Positions 24,940-34,518 are shown, counted from the first letter of the stretch. The stretch is 64,000 bases of DNA from Fluviicola sp. (GCF_039596395.1 NZ_JBCNJT010000001.1:496001-560000), one strand, 5' to 3'. A program made the numbers and translations. Notes: a model not told the origin generated them from the letters alone.

Positions 24940-25715
24940 ATTTTTATTACGGTATTATTATTACCATGGCTGCATTTTTCCTGATAGCCTGCGGAGCCAT
25001 TTTGTTTTTTATCCGTTATCAGAAAAATCTTCTGAAGAAACAGGAAGAGTTGTTCCGGCTGGAAGCTGAACACCGGAAAGAATTATTGAGCAGTAATATC
25101 CAATCGGCAGAGGAAGAACGGTTGCGGATTGCCCGGGACGTGCATGATGAACTGGGCGGAATTTTCTCCACGCTTTCGCTCTCCATTCAACAGTTGAACC
25201 CGGAAACCGAAAAAAACAAAGACACTTTGCAACAAAGCAAACAGCTGATCCAAACAGGTATAAACAGTGTACGCCGTATTTCACATGCCATTATTCCTTT
25301 TGAACTGGAACTACTGGGGCTGAACCAAACCCTGACCAATTATACGGAATCGGTTTCAACGGCATCCGGAATGGACATCCGGTTTGAATTTGACCATGTA
25401 CCGGAAGAAATAAGTCCGGTTGTTTCACTGGCTACTTACCGGATCATCCAGGAATTGCTGAATAACACGGTAAAGTATGCCCGGGCCGGTTCCGTTACGA
25501 TAGGTTGCAACGGATCAGGAAATCACCTGCAGGTACATTATGCCGACAATGGAGCAGGAGTGGACCTAAGCGACAAACAACTAAAAAGAGGAATTGGCAT
25601 CAAGAACATCGAAAGCCGTGTACTTGCCCTTGACGGAACGGTGGATTTCAGTTCTTCTCCCGGCCAGGGATTCCGGTGCACATTCCGTTTACCTTTCAAT
25701 CCAACGCACGAATGA
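24918..25715 (+). CDS. Sensor histidine kinase, NarL/LiaS type (HisKA_3)
   Basis: 265 residues from a TTG at 24918; an ATG at 24966 would remove 16 residues but leave most of the single N-terminal transmembrane helix (about 11-34). The dimerisation box has RIARDVHDELGG with H76 as the phosphorylated histidine. The HATPase domain has N-box ELLNNTVKYA at about 180-190 and a G-rich 'RGIGIKNIESRV'. It overlaps the downstream response regulator by 4 bp (ATGA). It belongs to an operon with the membrane protein before it and the LuxR-type regulator after it. Confidence 0.9.
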   Translation: MENQQEIDFYYGIIITMAAFFLIACGAILFFIRYQKNLLKKQEELFRLEAEHRKELLSSNIQSAEEERLRIARDVHDELGGIFSTLSLSIQQLNPETEKNKDTLQQSKQLIQTGINSVRRISHAIIPFELELLGLNQTLTNYTESVSTASGMDIRFEFDHVPEEISPVVSLATYRIIQELLNNTVKYARAGSVTIGCNGSGNHLQVHYADNGAGVDLSDKQLKRGIGIKNIESRVLALDGTVDFSSSPGQGFRCTFRLPFNPTHE

Positions 25716-26362
25716 TCAATATTGCCATAGCCGAAGACCAGGTACTTTTCCGCAAAGGAATCATATCCCTGCTGAACACCATTCCGGATTTGAAGGTTGT
25801 ACTGGAATGCAGCAACGGAGAAGAATTACTTCAACAGCTGGATACTTGTCCTGAAAATATTCACGTGGCCCTGATCGACATCAATATGCCCGTTTTAAAC
25901 GGATTGGAAACGATGAAAATCATGCGGGAAAAGCACCCGGCTACCCGGAATATTATTTTGACCATCCACGAAGAAGAAAAATACATCCAGGCCATGGTGG
26001 AAGCCGGGGCCAATGCTTACCTGGCCAAGAACGCCGATTTCGATGAGGTGGAAAAAGCAATCCGGGCGGTAGTGGCAAACGATTACTATTTCAACGAGCA
26101 AACCATCAAAGCCATGCACCGGTTTATGCACGGGAAGAAACAAAAGGTGGTGCTTGGAGAAATGGACATCACCCGACGGGAACGAGAAGTGCTCGAACTC
26201 ATTTGCCAGGAAAATACAAGCCAGGAAATCGCGCAGAAATTATTTATCAGCGAAAGCACCGTGAATGGCCACCGGAATAATTTATTGCTTAAGATTGGTT
26301 GTAAAAACACTGCAGGGCTGGTATTGTTTGCGATCCGGCACCAGATTTACAAGCTTCATTGA
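25712..26362 (+). CDS. Response regulator, NarL/FixJ family
   Basis: 216 residues from the ATG at 25712, which overlaps the kinase stop as ATGA. The receiver has the acidic pair E8/D9, phospho-acceptor D56 (LIDINMP) and the conserved lysine in YLAKNADF. A LuxR-type helix-turn-helix follows at about 150-212 (ITRREREVLELI, 'TSQEIAQKLFISESTVNGHRNNLL'). It is the cognate partner of the kinase encoded directly upstream. Target genes are not evident. Confidence 0.94.
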   Translation: MINIAIAEDQVLFRKGIISLLNTIPDLKVVLECSNGEELLQQLDTCPENIHVALIDINMPVLNGLETMKIMREKHPATRNIILTIHEEEKYIQAMVEAGANAYLAKNADFDEVEKAIRAVVANDYYFNEQTIKAMHRFMHGKKQKVVLGEMDITRREREVLELICQENTSQEIAQKLFISESTVNGHRNNLLLKIGCKNTAGLVLFAIRHQIYKLH

Positions 26363-26429
26363 ATGCTATGGAGAAAACTGCTAATTTAGCAGTAGTAACT
26401 GCTTGACAGAACTATTTAAAATACTGCCT

Positions 26430-27611
26430 ATGAAATTAGTGACATCCCTTTTATTCCTTTTTCTTTTCAGTTACTACCTGGGTGCCTGCAGTGTCTATAA
26501 GATTACGGTCAATAACAAGACGTTTGTTGGAAACAATGAAGATTATTGGGATCCGAATACCAGGATGTGGTTTGAAAAAGGACAACATGGAAGTTTCGGG
26601 AATATGTATGTGGGATTTGATAATTTTTATCCGCAGGGAGGTATGAACGAAAAAGGGTTGGTATTTGACGGATTTTCTGTTGATACAAGAACCATGAAAC
26701 CAAATCCTTCAAAATTATCTCCCGACGACAACCTGTTAAAGCATATTATGCAAACTTGCCGGACTGTTGATGAAGTTTATATGGTAGTCGGGAAATACGA
26801 TCTGACAACGATGCTTAGTTCGGGTATGTGGATTTTTATAGATCCTTCCGGGAATTACCTGGTAGTTGAGGGAGATGCATTGACCATGGGAAAAGAAAGC
26901 AATTATCTTTTATCCAATTTTTGTCCATCCAAAACGCCAAATCTGAACCTGGTGGATATTCCTTTTTACCAGAACGGCAGAAAAATGATGGAAGCCGGAG
27001 TAGATACCACTTTGTCTTATCTCTCCTCTTTAAGCGCTATTTTGCATCAGAGTTTCCCTTATGATTTAGGAGGAACACAATACACGACTATCTATGATCT
27101 GGACCAAAGAGTGATTCATCTCTATTATTATCACGATTATTCAAAAAGCGTTACGATCAACCTGGTGGAAGAATTGAATAAACCGGATGCAATGGTGATT
27201 ATTCCGGACCTGTTTCCTGAAAATCTTTCCGGCCAAAAAAACTTCCGGCAAGTGGATCAGGCAAGGACCTTTCTCAAAGATCTGGCTAATCCGTCTTTTT
27301 CAAAGGACTATTCCCGGATTAAGGCAGAAATTGACTTCCAGGACCTTTCATTCCTGTTGCGTTTATTTGATCGGGATATCAATGATATAGGTTACAGATT
27401 GCTAAACGAAACCGATAAAACACCTGCCATCAATATCTTCAAATTGAATGTGGAATATTTTCCGGATTCCTGGAACGCTTATGATAGTTTGGGAGATGGT
27501 TATTTTGCAGCAGGTAATAAGGACCTGGCGATCATGAACTACAGAAAATCATTGGAGTTAAACCCCAATAACCAGAACGCGATCAACCAACTTGAGAAGT
27601 TGACGAAATAG
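26430..27611 (+). CDS. Secreted Ntn-hydrolase (C45/choloylglycine-like) with C-terminal TPR
   Basis: 393 residues from ATG 26430. A hydrophobic signal segment (1-19) ends exactly before Cys20 (GAC-SVYKIT). Cleavage there would expose Cys as the N-terminal nucleophile, followed by the family-like 'KTFVGNNEDYWDP'. 'NEKGLVFDGFSVD' is a second typical element. The last 60 residues look like TPR repeats (YDSLGDGYFAAGNKDLAIMNYRKSLELNP). The alternative reading of Cys20 is a lipobox, since the segment before it also looks like a lipoprotein signal. An amide substrate is expected but not identifiable. Confidence 0.75.
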   Translation: MKLVTSLLFLFLFSYYLGACSVYKITVNNKTFVGNNEDYWDPNTRMWFEKGQHGSFGNMYVGFDNFYPQGGMNEKGLVFDGFSVDTRTMKPNPSKLSPDDNLLKHIMQTCRTVDEVYMVVGKYDLTTMLSSGMWIFIDPSGNYLVVEGDALTMGKESNYLLSNFCPSKTPNLNLVDIPFYQNGRKMMEAGVDTTLSYLSSLSAILHQSFPYDLGGTQYTTIYDLDQRVIHLYYYHDYSKSVTINLVEELNKPDAMVIIPDLFPENLSGQKNFRQVDQARTFLKDLANPSFSKDYSRIKAEIDFQDLSFLLRLFDRDINDIGYRLLNETDKTPAINIFKLNVEYFPDSWNAYDSLGDGYFAAGNKDLAIMNYRKSLELNPNNQNAINQLEKLTK

Positions 27612-27626
27612 ATACCTGCCTTAACT

Positions 27627-28208
27627 ATGACAGAAGATTTAATAAAAGCTTTTCGATCGCTGGCAGCACTCAGCCAAAGCGATGCAGATCTTATTACTCA
27701 GCTTTTCAAAGAAAAGACGATCAAAAAAGGAGCGTACTTTTTGACGGAAGGACAGATCTGTAAGCACGCAGGCTTTATTGTACAGGGTTTGATGCGGTAT
27801 TACATCAACCACGAAGGAGAAGACAGAACGTATGCGTTTGCATCTGAAAATAATTTCGTTTGCAACTACGAAAGTTTCATACCGAAAACACCTTCCTTAA
27901 AAAACATCCAGGCACTGGAAGATTGCCGGATCCTGCAAATTTCCTACGATGATCTTCAATTGTTCTATAAACAGGTAGAGCAAGGCGAGTATCTTGGAAG
28001 AGTCATCATTGAACAGGTGTTTATTCAGACGCTGCAAGACCTGAGTTCGTTTTATACCGATTCGCCTGAATACCGGTACGAAAAATTTATCAGGAACCAT
28101 CCGGATTTGCAGCAGCGGATCTCCCAATACCACATTGCATCATATGTAGGTGTGAAACCACAATCTCTTAGCCGTATCCGCAAAAGAATTTCCACGTCCC
28201 ATGATTAA
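27627..28208 (+). CDS. Crp/Fnr-family transcriptional regulator
   Basis: 193 residues: a cyclic-nucleotide-binding-type beta barrel (about 25-115, with 'KGAYFLTEGQICKHAGFIVQGLMRYY') and a short C-terminal helical domain with 'ISQYHIASYVGVKPQSLSRIRKRI', a helix-turn-helix in the position of the Crp recognition helix. The canonical cAMP-binding residues are not obvious, as in most Bacteroidota members. It is followed by the DUF4267-like and cupin genes and may regulate them. Confidence 0.9.
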   Translation: MTEDLIKAFRSLAALSQSDADLITQLFKEKTIKKGAYFLTEGQICKHAGFIVQGLMRYYINHEGEDRTYAFASENNFVCNYESFIPKTPSLKNIQALEDCRILQISYDDLQLFYKQVEQGEYLGRVIIEQVFIQTLQDLSSFYTDSPEYRYEKFIRNHPDLQQRISQYHIASYVGVKPQSLSRIRKRISTSHD

Positions 28209-28275
28209 TTAACCCAGGTGCATATTTTTTGGATGTGGAGTGTGGAATTTTGTTTCCTATCTAAAAACAAAAAAT

Positions 28276-28668
28276 ATGACACGAAAAATTGCAATCTCGT
28301 TCGCAGTCCTGGTAGGTTTGGGAATGATTTTCTTAGGAGCAAGATTTCTCCTTTCGCCGGAAGCAGCCGAGGCAGGCTTCGGTATCCGGTTTAATGACCG
28401 GGGCGACTATTCCTTCCATTACACCAAAGGTATCCGTGATATTTTCTCCGGTGTTGTTTTATGCCTGCTGATACTCACAAAACAAATCAAAGCATTAGGA
28501 ATAACGCTGCTGGTTGGAACTATTATCCCGGTTATTGATGTGCTGATTGTGTGGAGCAAGGATTACACCGGGATTGCAGAGGCAATGCCACATATCTCTG
28601 CTATTATTATTTGCCTGGTAAGCGGCATTCTTTTACTGATTTCAAAACCTTCCAATCAATCATTATGA
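28276..28668 (+). CDS. DUF4267-like small membrane protein
   Basis: 130 residues from ATG 28276. There are four hydrophobic helices (IAISFAVLVGLGMIFLGARFLL, GIRDIFSGVVLCLLIL, LGITLLVGTIIPVIDVLIV and HISAIIICLVSGILLLI) and a 'GFGIRF...GDYSFHYTKGIRD' loop that fits DUF4267. The function of that family is unknown. It overlaps the following cupin gene by 4 bp (ATGA). Confidence 0.75.
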   Translation: MTRKIAISFAVLVGLGMIFLGARFLLSPEAAEAGFGIRFNDRGDYSFHYTKGIRDIFSGVVLCLLILTKQIKALGITLLVGTIIPVIDVLIVWSKDYTGIAEAMPHISAIIICLVSGILLLISKPSNQSL

Positions 28669-29177
28669 AAACAAAAGCATTTATCCGGTTGGTGAGTTCT
28701 GCAAAAAACGTTCGTGAAAGCGTCATGGAACTTAATGTATTTCCGGGAGAAAAAACACCCTGGCATTATCACACGGAGTTTTCCGAAACGTTTGAAGTGC
28801 TGGAAGGAACATTGGAAGCAGGAGTGGGAAAAGAAATATACCAATTGAAAGCAGGAGATGCGGCCACGGTATCTCCCCATGAACGTCACTATTACCACAA
28901 TGTTTCAAAAGAAGTCTGTGTGATCAGGGTAATCATCAAGCCGGGCAACCAAAATTTTGAAAAAGCGCTTTTTATTTTGAAAGGGCTGTTCAACGATGGA
29001 TTGGCAAGTAAGGCAGGAACTCCTAAAAAGTTTTCAGACCTGGCGGTATTCGTTTACCTGAGTAATTCAAGGATGCTGGGGTTTCAAAAAATAGCTGAGC
29101 CTGTATTCCGTTTTGTTGCACGAAGAGCTATCAAAAAAGGATATTTGGACGCTTTGATACGAACCTATTACCTGTAA
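28665..29177 (+). CDS. Cupin-domain protein
   Basis: 170 residues from ATG 28665, overlapping the previous stop. The cupin motifs PGEKTPWHYHTEFSETFEVLEG and 'DAATVSPHERHYYHN' hold the candidate metal ligands (His pair, Glu, His) at about 35-85. The second half (100-170) is helical and basic and has no family I recognise. A small-molecule-binding or isomerase role is possible. It is followed by a terminator. Confidence 0.8.
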   Translation: MKTKAFIRLVSSAKNVRESVMELNVFPGEKTPWHYHTEFSETFEVLEGTLEAGVGKEIYQLKAGDAATVSPHERHYYHNVSKEVCVIRVIIKPGNQNFEKALFILKGLFNDGLASKAGTPKKFSDLAVFVYLSNSRMLGFQKIAEPVFRFVARRAIKKGYLDALIRTYYL

Positions 29178-29254
29178 GAATCCAAACGGTAATTCGATGA
29201 GGATTAGGGCAGACCGGTAGGAATACCTTGTTAAATTTTAAGATCTCTTTTCAC

Positions 29255-29279
29255 AAAGCCCCTTTTTATTGGGGGTTTT
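29255..29279 (+). terminator. Terminator after the cupin gene
   Basis: AAAGCCCC and GGGGGTTTT form a stem across TTTTTATT. Confidence 0.7.
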
Positions 29280-29345
29280 GCGTTTAATATGCTTAATTTT
29301 GGGATGCTCTGATCAAAATACTACCTGTCATTAAATCACTTTAAC

Positions 29346-31265
29346 ATGAAAATCTCCCAATTAATCGGACTTTTGGCCTTGTGTCTTTTATCTTTTGCTG
29401 CAAAAGGGCATGAAATTGACGATTTGCTCCGGAAGGTATCGAAAGTTTCCGGTGAAAGGGAGAAAATAGAACTGTGGGAAAAGATCATTAACCTGAGTAT
29501 CTGGCAAAAGTCCGAAACGGAAACCAAAAATTACATTTACCAGCTGCACCTTTACAGCAAGCAGCATAAAAACAACTACGGGGTGGCAATTGCTGATCTT
29601 TCCTATGCCAAGTATTATGAAAAGCAGCAGGATATGGATAAGGCCAAAGAACATGCCCGTTTGGCTTATGATTATTTTTATTCGAAAGGCGATCAGCTTG
29701 GAATGTGCAAGGCCAAACGTCAGCAAGGATTTAACGCGTTTAAAACCAGCAATAATGAATTGGCCACTAAACTGGCTTACGAAGCATTGGACCTGAGTAT
29801 TCTGATCAAAGACCGGAAGCAGGAGGGGCTGTGTTTGTCGCAGTTGGGAATGCTTATTTTTGGTTCGCAGCCCAAGGAGGGAATCCGGATTGAGCAACAG
29901 GGATTTGACCTGCTGCAAAAAATAGGAGCAAAAAGAGAAGCTTCCATTACGGCAATCACCCTTACAACCCTTTATTTGAACAGCGGTGAAAACGCGACTG
30001 CGCAAAAGTACATCGATACGTTTTTTGTGCTCCAGCAGGGATTGAATGATCTGGGATTACTCGCCCAGGGAACGATTGATGCTGCTTTATGTGCCCAGTC
30101 ACTTGGAAAAGCTGACCGGGCAGAGCAACTCCTGGAAGAAAGCGGCCGTTATTTCGCGCAAGTAAAAAGTGATGTGGTGCAGGCGCAATTCTACCGGATG
30201 AAAAGTGTTTTTTACCGGGAGAGCAACCGGTTCCCGGAAGCAATTGAAGCTGCAAAGAAAGGACTGGCGCTGATTGAAAGCAAGCAGGGACTGGACAATG
30301 AAAAAGGAATGCTGCAGTACACGCTTTTTGTTTCCTACAAAGCATTGAAACAATACGAGCAGGCTATTGCGGCTTACGAGCAGGCCGTTAATTCGGAATT
30401 TGTCTTGTATGATGAACAGACGCAGTACGGAATTGCCAACCTGAAGGAAAAATACGAAACGGAAAAAAAGGAACAGGAAAACCAGGAACTGAAACAGGTC
30501 AACGAGATCAATCAATTAAAGCTTACGACGAATCGGTATCTGATCTTTGGGATTGTACTGCTGGCAGTGTTGTTTGCGGTTGTATTTATCCTGATTATCC
30601 GGAACAACCGCATCAAAGCACGTGAAAAGAACATTCAGCTGCAGCAGAAACTGTTGGTTTCGCAAATGAATCCGCATTTCATCTTCAATTCCCTGAACTC
30701 GATCCAGAATTATATTTACAAACAGGATTCCATCAACGCTGCCACTTACCTGAGCCGGTTTTCTGAGTTGATGCGTATGATCCTGGCATTTTCGCGCAAA
30801 GATCAAGTGACGCTGGCAGAAGAAAAACAATTGCTGGAGCGTTATCTGGAAATCCAGAAAGTCCGTTTTGGTGACCAACTGGAATGGGAAATTACATCCG
30901 ATGATGGACTGGATGATGAAAATGTGATGATTCCACCGATGCTGTCGCAGCCGTTTATTGAGAACTCCCTGGAACACGGGCTGTTCAAAAGCGGGGAAAC
31001 CGGGAAGATCTCCATCCGGTTTGCAAAGGAAAAAGACTACCTGCTGTTTGAAATCGAAGATAACGGCGTTGGCTTGAATAATGCGGTGAAGGACAACGGA
31101 AACCATGAATCTTTGGCAACAACGATTACCCGCGAACGGATTGCAGGGATCCGTACACTCAGCGGAACGAACACGACTTTTGAAGTGATTAATTTAAGTG
31201 ACCTGGACAAAGAGAAACACGGAGTAAAAGTGGTCTTCCGGATTCCTTACGAAACGCAATTCTAG
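29346..31265 (+). CDS. TPR-containing sensor histidine kinase, LytS/YehU type
   Basis: 639 residues: a signal-like N-terminus, TPR-type helical repeats in the periplasm (about 60-370), a coiled-coil stretch (EKKEQENQELKQVNEINQLK), one membrane helix (about 398-420), and the His_kinase domain with QMNPHFIFNSLNSIQ (H444) and an ATPase domain with 'NSLEHGLF' and 'IEDNGVGL'. The LytS group signals to LytTR response regulators; one such regulator is encoded 4.4 kb downstream at 35620, though not adjacent. The TPRs suggest sensing by protein-protein contact. Confidence 0.9.
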   Translation: MKISQLIGLLALCLLSFAAKGHEIDDLLRKVSKVSGEREKIELWEKIINLSIWQKSETETKNYIYQLHLYSKQHKNNYGVAIADLSYAKYYEKQQDMDKAKEHARLAYDYFYSKGDQLGMCKAKRQQGFNAFKTSNNELATKLAYEALDLSILIKDRKQEGLCLSQLGMLIFGSQPKEGIRIEQQGFDLLQKIGAKREASITAITLTTLYLNSGENATAQKYIDTFFVLQQGLNDLGLLAQGTIDAALCAQSLGKADRAEQLLEESGRYFAQVKSDVVQAQFYRMKSVFYRESNRFPEAIEAAKKGLALIESKQGLDNEKGMLQYTLFVSYKALKQYEQAIAAYEQAVNSEFVLYDEQTQYGIANLKEKYETEKKEQENQELKQVNEINQLKLTTNRYLIFGIVLLAVLFAVVFILIIRNNRIKAREKNIQLQQKLLVSQMNPHFIFNSLNSIQNYIYKQDSINAATYLSRFSELMRMILAFSRKDQVTLAEEKQLLERYLEIQKVRFGDQLEWEITSDDGLDDENVMIPPMLSQPFIENSLEHGLFKSGETGKISIRFAKEKDYLLFEIEDNGVGLNNAVKDNGNHESLATTITRERIAGIRTLSGTNTTFEVINLSDLDKEKHGVKVVFRIPYETQF

Positions 31266-31268
31266 CAA

Positions 31269-31320
31269 AATGAGAATCCAAAGCAGAGCAGCCGTGGCTG
31301 CGCTTCGGATTCAATGAGAA
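31269..31320. repeat. REP-like hairpin element, copy 1
   Basis: AATGAGAA borders on both sides enclose a stem of AATCC/GGATT, AAGC/GCTT and CAGCC/GGCTG with a GT apex. It lies just after the histidine-kinase stop. A second copy is at 35439-35490. Confidence 0.7.
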
Positions 31321-31456
31321 TAAGCCCCGATAGCCATCGGAGAGAGTAATTACTTCGTTAAAGTTTCGCGGTGTCGTGCAGTTGCTGGGAATGTTAAATT
31401 GCCTGTGTAGAAACTTTTTGGTTATATTTAAGCATTAACACACAATTTTCTACTTT

Positions 31457-32731
31457 ATGAAAATCCTATTATCTACGTTATTCCTGTTCGGGTTTTATGC
31501 CTGTGCGCAGGTTTGTAATCCAAACGGAAACATTATCATTTTTTCAAACTACGATGGTGGATCGCTGAACATCGATGTGGATGTGAACATTCCCAATCTG
31601 AAGATCGGGGTTGTTTCCTATGAAGCTGTTGAGGTGACTTTTACCGGGGCTTATGTAAACAACATTACCGGGATCGAATACGCCGGATTTAACAACGGGG
31701 GAAATACCACTTGCGGAGGAAATATCGCAACAACGACTTTTACCGGTATGCCGGGCGGAGTAACTCCCAACATCGAGTTTGTACCACCTGTTACCTACAG
31801 CGATCCCAATGGCTACATGTATATTGATTGCGGGTATTCCTGCGGAACAGGAAACCAGGGCGGTTGCAACACCGCGGCGCAGATCTATGCTTATTTCGAA
31901 AGTGTTTTTGCGGGGACTGTTTACTCCCACAAAACGCAATACGGCTGCTGGTCCGGAACACAAAGCCTTTCAGGCGGCGGGAATTGCTGTGCTGCACCAC
32001 CGGCACCATCCACACCACCGGTAGCGGATTTTTCGATCTCGGATAACATGATCTGTGTGGGTGATTGCGTGAATTTTACCGATCTGACAACCAATTCACC
32101 GACTTCCTGGCAGTGGGATTTTACTCCGAATCAACCGGCGACTTCCACGGACCAGAACCCATCAGGGATTTGCTATACCGCTCCGGGAGTTTACCAGGTT
32201 ACACTGATCGCGTCCAATACCGACGGAAGTGATACCATTACGCAGTCTATTACGGTAATTGGAGTGGATACTTCGATTTATGTCAACGGAACTACCCTTA
32301 CATCGGGGGCAACCATCGCCACGTATCAATGGATCGACTGTGCGACTAATTTGCCGGTTGCTGGAGCTACATCTTCCTACTTTAATCCTACCGTAAACGG
32401 ATCGTATGCGGTAATCGTTACGCAAAACGGGTGTACGGATACTTCCGCATGCGGAACTGTTAACTCACTGGGACTGGACCAGCTTTCGATAGCCGATTTC
32501 CTGACAATAGCTCCCAACCCGTCGAAAGGCATTTTCATAGTGGTTGATCAGCAAGGTAAGTTATCCGATCAATTGGTTACAGTGACGAACCTGTTGGGAG
32601 AAACCGTTTATTCAGCGCGCATTACTGACCAGAAGACTTCTATTGACCTGTCTTCCGCAAAAGACGGGATTTACCTGGTGAGTGTCGGAAGTGACCGCGG
32701 GCAACTGGTAACGAAGATTGTGAAAGAGTAA
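31457..32731 (+). CDS. Secreted T9SS type A protein with PKD-type domain
   Basis: 424 residues. The signal peptide ends near AQVCNP. An N-terminal region of about 170 residues has many Gly/Asn and Cys pairs (NNGGNTTCGG, 'CGTGNQGGCNTAAQIY'). A PKD-like domain follows (ADFSISDNMICVGDCVNF, 'WQWDF', about 190-270), then a Thr/Asn-rich segment and a C-terminal sorting domain (APNPSKGIF..., 'LLGETVYS', 'DGIYLVSV', 'VTKIVKE', about 345-424). It is exported by the type IX system and anchored or released. A terminator follows. Confidence 0.9.
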   Translation: MKILLSTLFLFGFYACAQVCNPNGNIIIFSNYDGGSLNIDVDVNIPNLKIGVVSYEAVEVTFTGAYVNNITGIEYAGFNNGGNTTCGGNIATTTFTGMPGGVTPNIEFVPPVTYSDPNGYMYIDCGYSCGTGNQGGCNTAAQIYAYFESVFAGTVYSHKTQYGCWSGTQSLSGGGNCCAAPPAPSTPPVADFSISDNMICVGDCVNFTDLTTNSPTSWQWDFTPNQPATSTDQNPSGICYTAPGVYQVTLIASNTDGSDTITQSITVIGVDTSIYVNGTTLTSGATIATYQWIDCATNLPVAGATSSYFNPTVNGSYAVIVTQNGCTDTSACGTVNSLGLDQLSIADFLTIAPNPSKGIFIVVDQQGKLSDQLVTVTNLLGETVYSARITDQKTSIDLSSAKDGIYLVSVGSDRGQLVTKIVKE

Positions 32732-32758
32732 TTGGCGTTATACAAACCACATTGTAAA

Positions 32759-32790
32759 CAAACACCCGCGGAATTCCGCGGGGTGTTTTC
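32759..32790. terminator. Bidirectional terminator between T9SS and R-body genes
   Basis: AACACCC-GCGGAATTCCGC-GGGTGTT is a long palindrome with a flanking T/A run. It serves the plus-strand T9SS gene and faces the end of the minus-strand RebB gene at 32840. Confidence 0.75.
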
Positions 32791-32839
32791 ACATTTAAAT
32801 AGTTGACTTACAAAGTGGTGTTTGTTTTGGGTGAAATTC

Positions 32840-33121
32840 TTATTTAGGCGGCAATTCGTCTGAAATTTTGCTTGTGGAAATGCTACCAGCTGCGGTATCA
32901 ATCGCATAAAGCAATGTAATTCCCTGCGTGGTTGCAGCCTGTGCAATGACGTTCATATTTTGTTGTGTTGTTACTGCGTTCTCAAAAAGAATCCCGGTGC
33001 TGTGAGCCATTGCTTGGTATATGCTGGATAAAGCCATAGCCGACGCATCTGTAATAACTTTCGAATTGGTTTGTGTAACCGAATCGGTAACCTGCGAATT
33101 TACTGCTGTATTATCTGCCAT
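32840..33121 (-). CDS. RebB-family R-body protein
   Basis: 93 residues. The central core VNSQVTDSVTQTNSKVI-DASAMALSSIYQAMAHSTGILFENAVTTQQNMN is the conserved RebB/R-body core, followed by 'AATTQGITLLYAIDT' and a short acidic tail. R bodies are coiled protein ribbons that unroll at low pH, first known from Caedibacter (Kappa particles). A similar-sized protein of related composition is encoded immediately upstream. There is no signal peptide. Function in this organism is inference. Confidence 0.88.
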   Translation of the reverse strand: MADNTAVNSQVTDSVTQTNSKVITDASAMALSSIYQAMAHSTGILFENAVTTQQNMNVIAQAATTQGITLLYAIDTAAGSISTSKISDELPPK

Positions 33122-33157
33122 AATGAAAAGTGATTTGATGAATAAATGAAATTAAGA

Positions 33158-33490
33158 TTATTTGCCGACCATTTTTAAAGCGTTTTCCACTTCAAGGGTT
33201 AATTGCTTGATTAAATCAATGTAGCCGGAAGAAGATTCTTTGATCGCTTTCAGTACAATGTCTATATTTTGAATGACTGCAGCGTCTTTGTCACTGTTTG
33301 GATTGATAATTTCAGCGACTGCTTTTGCGGTGGATGCCGTTAGAATCTGCTGCAATGCATGCTGATTGGCAACCATTTGCTGCATGAGTAAGTTTACATT
33401 GAGCGCAAATCCGGAAAGCAGGGTTTGGTGCAATACATCGGCGGTATTAGCGGGAAGTGAGTCGTGTGACTGTTCAGTGTTTGTTGTCAT
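33158..33490 (-). CDS. Small helical protein next to RebB, possible R-body companion
   Basis: 110 residues, almost all helix. 'ADVLHQTLLSGFALNVNLLMQQMVANQHALQQILTAST' resembles the N-terminal part of Reb proteins in composition, but I see no RebB signature. It ends with 'NALKMVGK'. Its stop is 36 bp before the rebB start, and both are on the minus strand, so they form an operon. A RebA/C/D-type accessory role is possible; this is guilt by position. Confidence 0.55.
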   Translation of the reverse strand: MTTNTEQSHDSLPANTADVLHQTLLSGFALNVNLLMQQMVANQHALQQILTASTAKAVAEIINPNSDKDAAVIQNIDIVLKAIKESSSGYIDLIKQLTLEVENALKMVGK

Positions 33491-33689
33491 AGCGGTACGT
33501 AATTGGAGCGCAAATTAATCAATGTTCGGGAACTGGCAATTTTTTTAACCGTTAAATACAAACACGAATTCCCTAAAGCTTCGTAATATAAATGAATCTC
33601 TATCCGCATTTTTCACCCATCATTCCGCCTTTTGGTTCCATGTGCTAAAAACATCTTTCGGAACTTTGTTCCGGTTTTAAAAGAATAAC

Positions 33690-34493
33690 ATGAATTATAC
33701 ATTAATAACAGGGGCCAGTGGCGGAATAGGGGAAGCTGCGGCAAAAGCATTTGCAGCTAAAAAACACAACCTGGTCCTGGTATCTAGAAGTGAGCAGAAA
33801 CTAAAAGACCTTTGCGAACAACTTTCCGGTAGTTACGGGATAAAAGCAGAATACATTGCGGCGGATCTGAGCCATGAAGAAGCGCCGGCAGCTATTTACA
33901 AAGCTTGTTTTGAACGGCATTTAACCGTCAATGTTTTGATCAACAACGCAGGAATCGGTTCGAGCGGAGATTTTACGGACAATGCACTTCAATCGGAATT
34001 GGATATCATCCGTATCAATTGCAGTTCGCTCACTGCTCTGACCCATTTGTTTTTAGCAGACATGAAAAAACGCCGGTCCGGAAGAATTGTCAACATCGGT
34101 TCCCTGATCTCATTTATTGCCAGTCCGTACATGAGCGTCTATGCGGCATCCAAACACTTCGTGAAGATTTTTACCTATTCGCTGGCGGAAGAAAGTAAAC
34201 TGTACGGGGTCGACGTATTGTTCTTTAGCCCGGGACTCACAGCTTCCAACTTCATGAACACACAGGCCAACGACAATGCCTGGGGAAAAGCACTGACCGA
34301 GGGAGCGAATACGCAAACACCTGAACAGGTGGCCGGGGAATTGATACAGGCATTCGACCGGAAAAAAGCGTTCCATGTTTCCGGGAGCAGCAACCGGAGA
34401 GCCGCATTCCTTGCCGGTTTATTTCCCTTACGCACCATTGCACGCGTGTTCGCACGGCGAAAACAAAAAGAAATGGGCTTGCTTCGCAGTTAA
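33690..34493 (+). CDS. Short-chain dehydrogenase/reductase
   Basis: 267 residues. The Rossmann motif TGASGGIG is at 7-14, NNAGIG at 85-90, catalytic Ser138 in NIGS and Y151/K155 in YAASK. This is a classical SDR with a short C-terminal extension ending in a basic segment. The substrate is unknown. An AraC-type regulator is encoded 25 bp downstream on the same strand. Confidence 0.92.
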   Translation: MNYTLITGASGGIGEAAAKAFAAKKHNLVLVSRSEQKLKDLCEQLSGSYGIKAEYIAADLSHEEAPAAIYKACFERHLTVNVLINNAGIGSSGDFTDNALQSELDIIRINCSSLTALTHLFLADMKKRRSGRIVNIGSLISFIASPYMSVYAASKHFVKIFTYSLAEESKLYGVDVLFFSPGLTASNFMNTQANDNAWGKALTEGANTQTPEQVAGELIQAFDRKKAFHVSGSSNRRAAFLAGLFPLRTIARVFARRKQKEMGLLRS

Positions 34494-34518
34494 TTATCCG
34501 TTACATTTAATCGTTGGA

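Noticed and set aside
30516-31106. 196-aa minus-strand frame over the histidine kinase
   Set aside because: It is a shadow of the kinase ATPase domain, rich in runs of Phe, Gln and Leu and lacking any start context.
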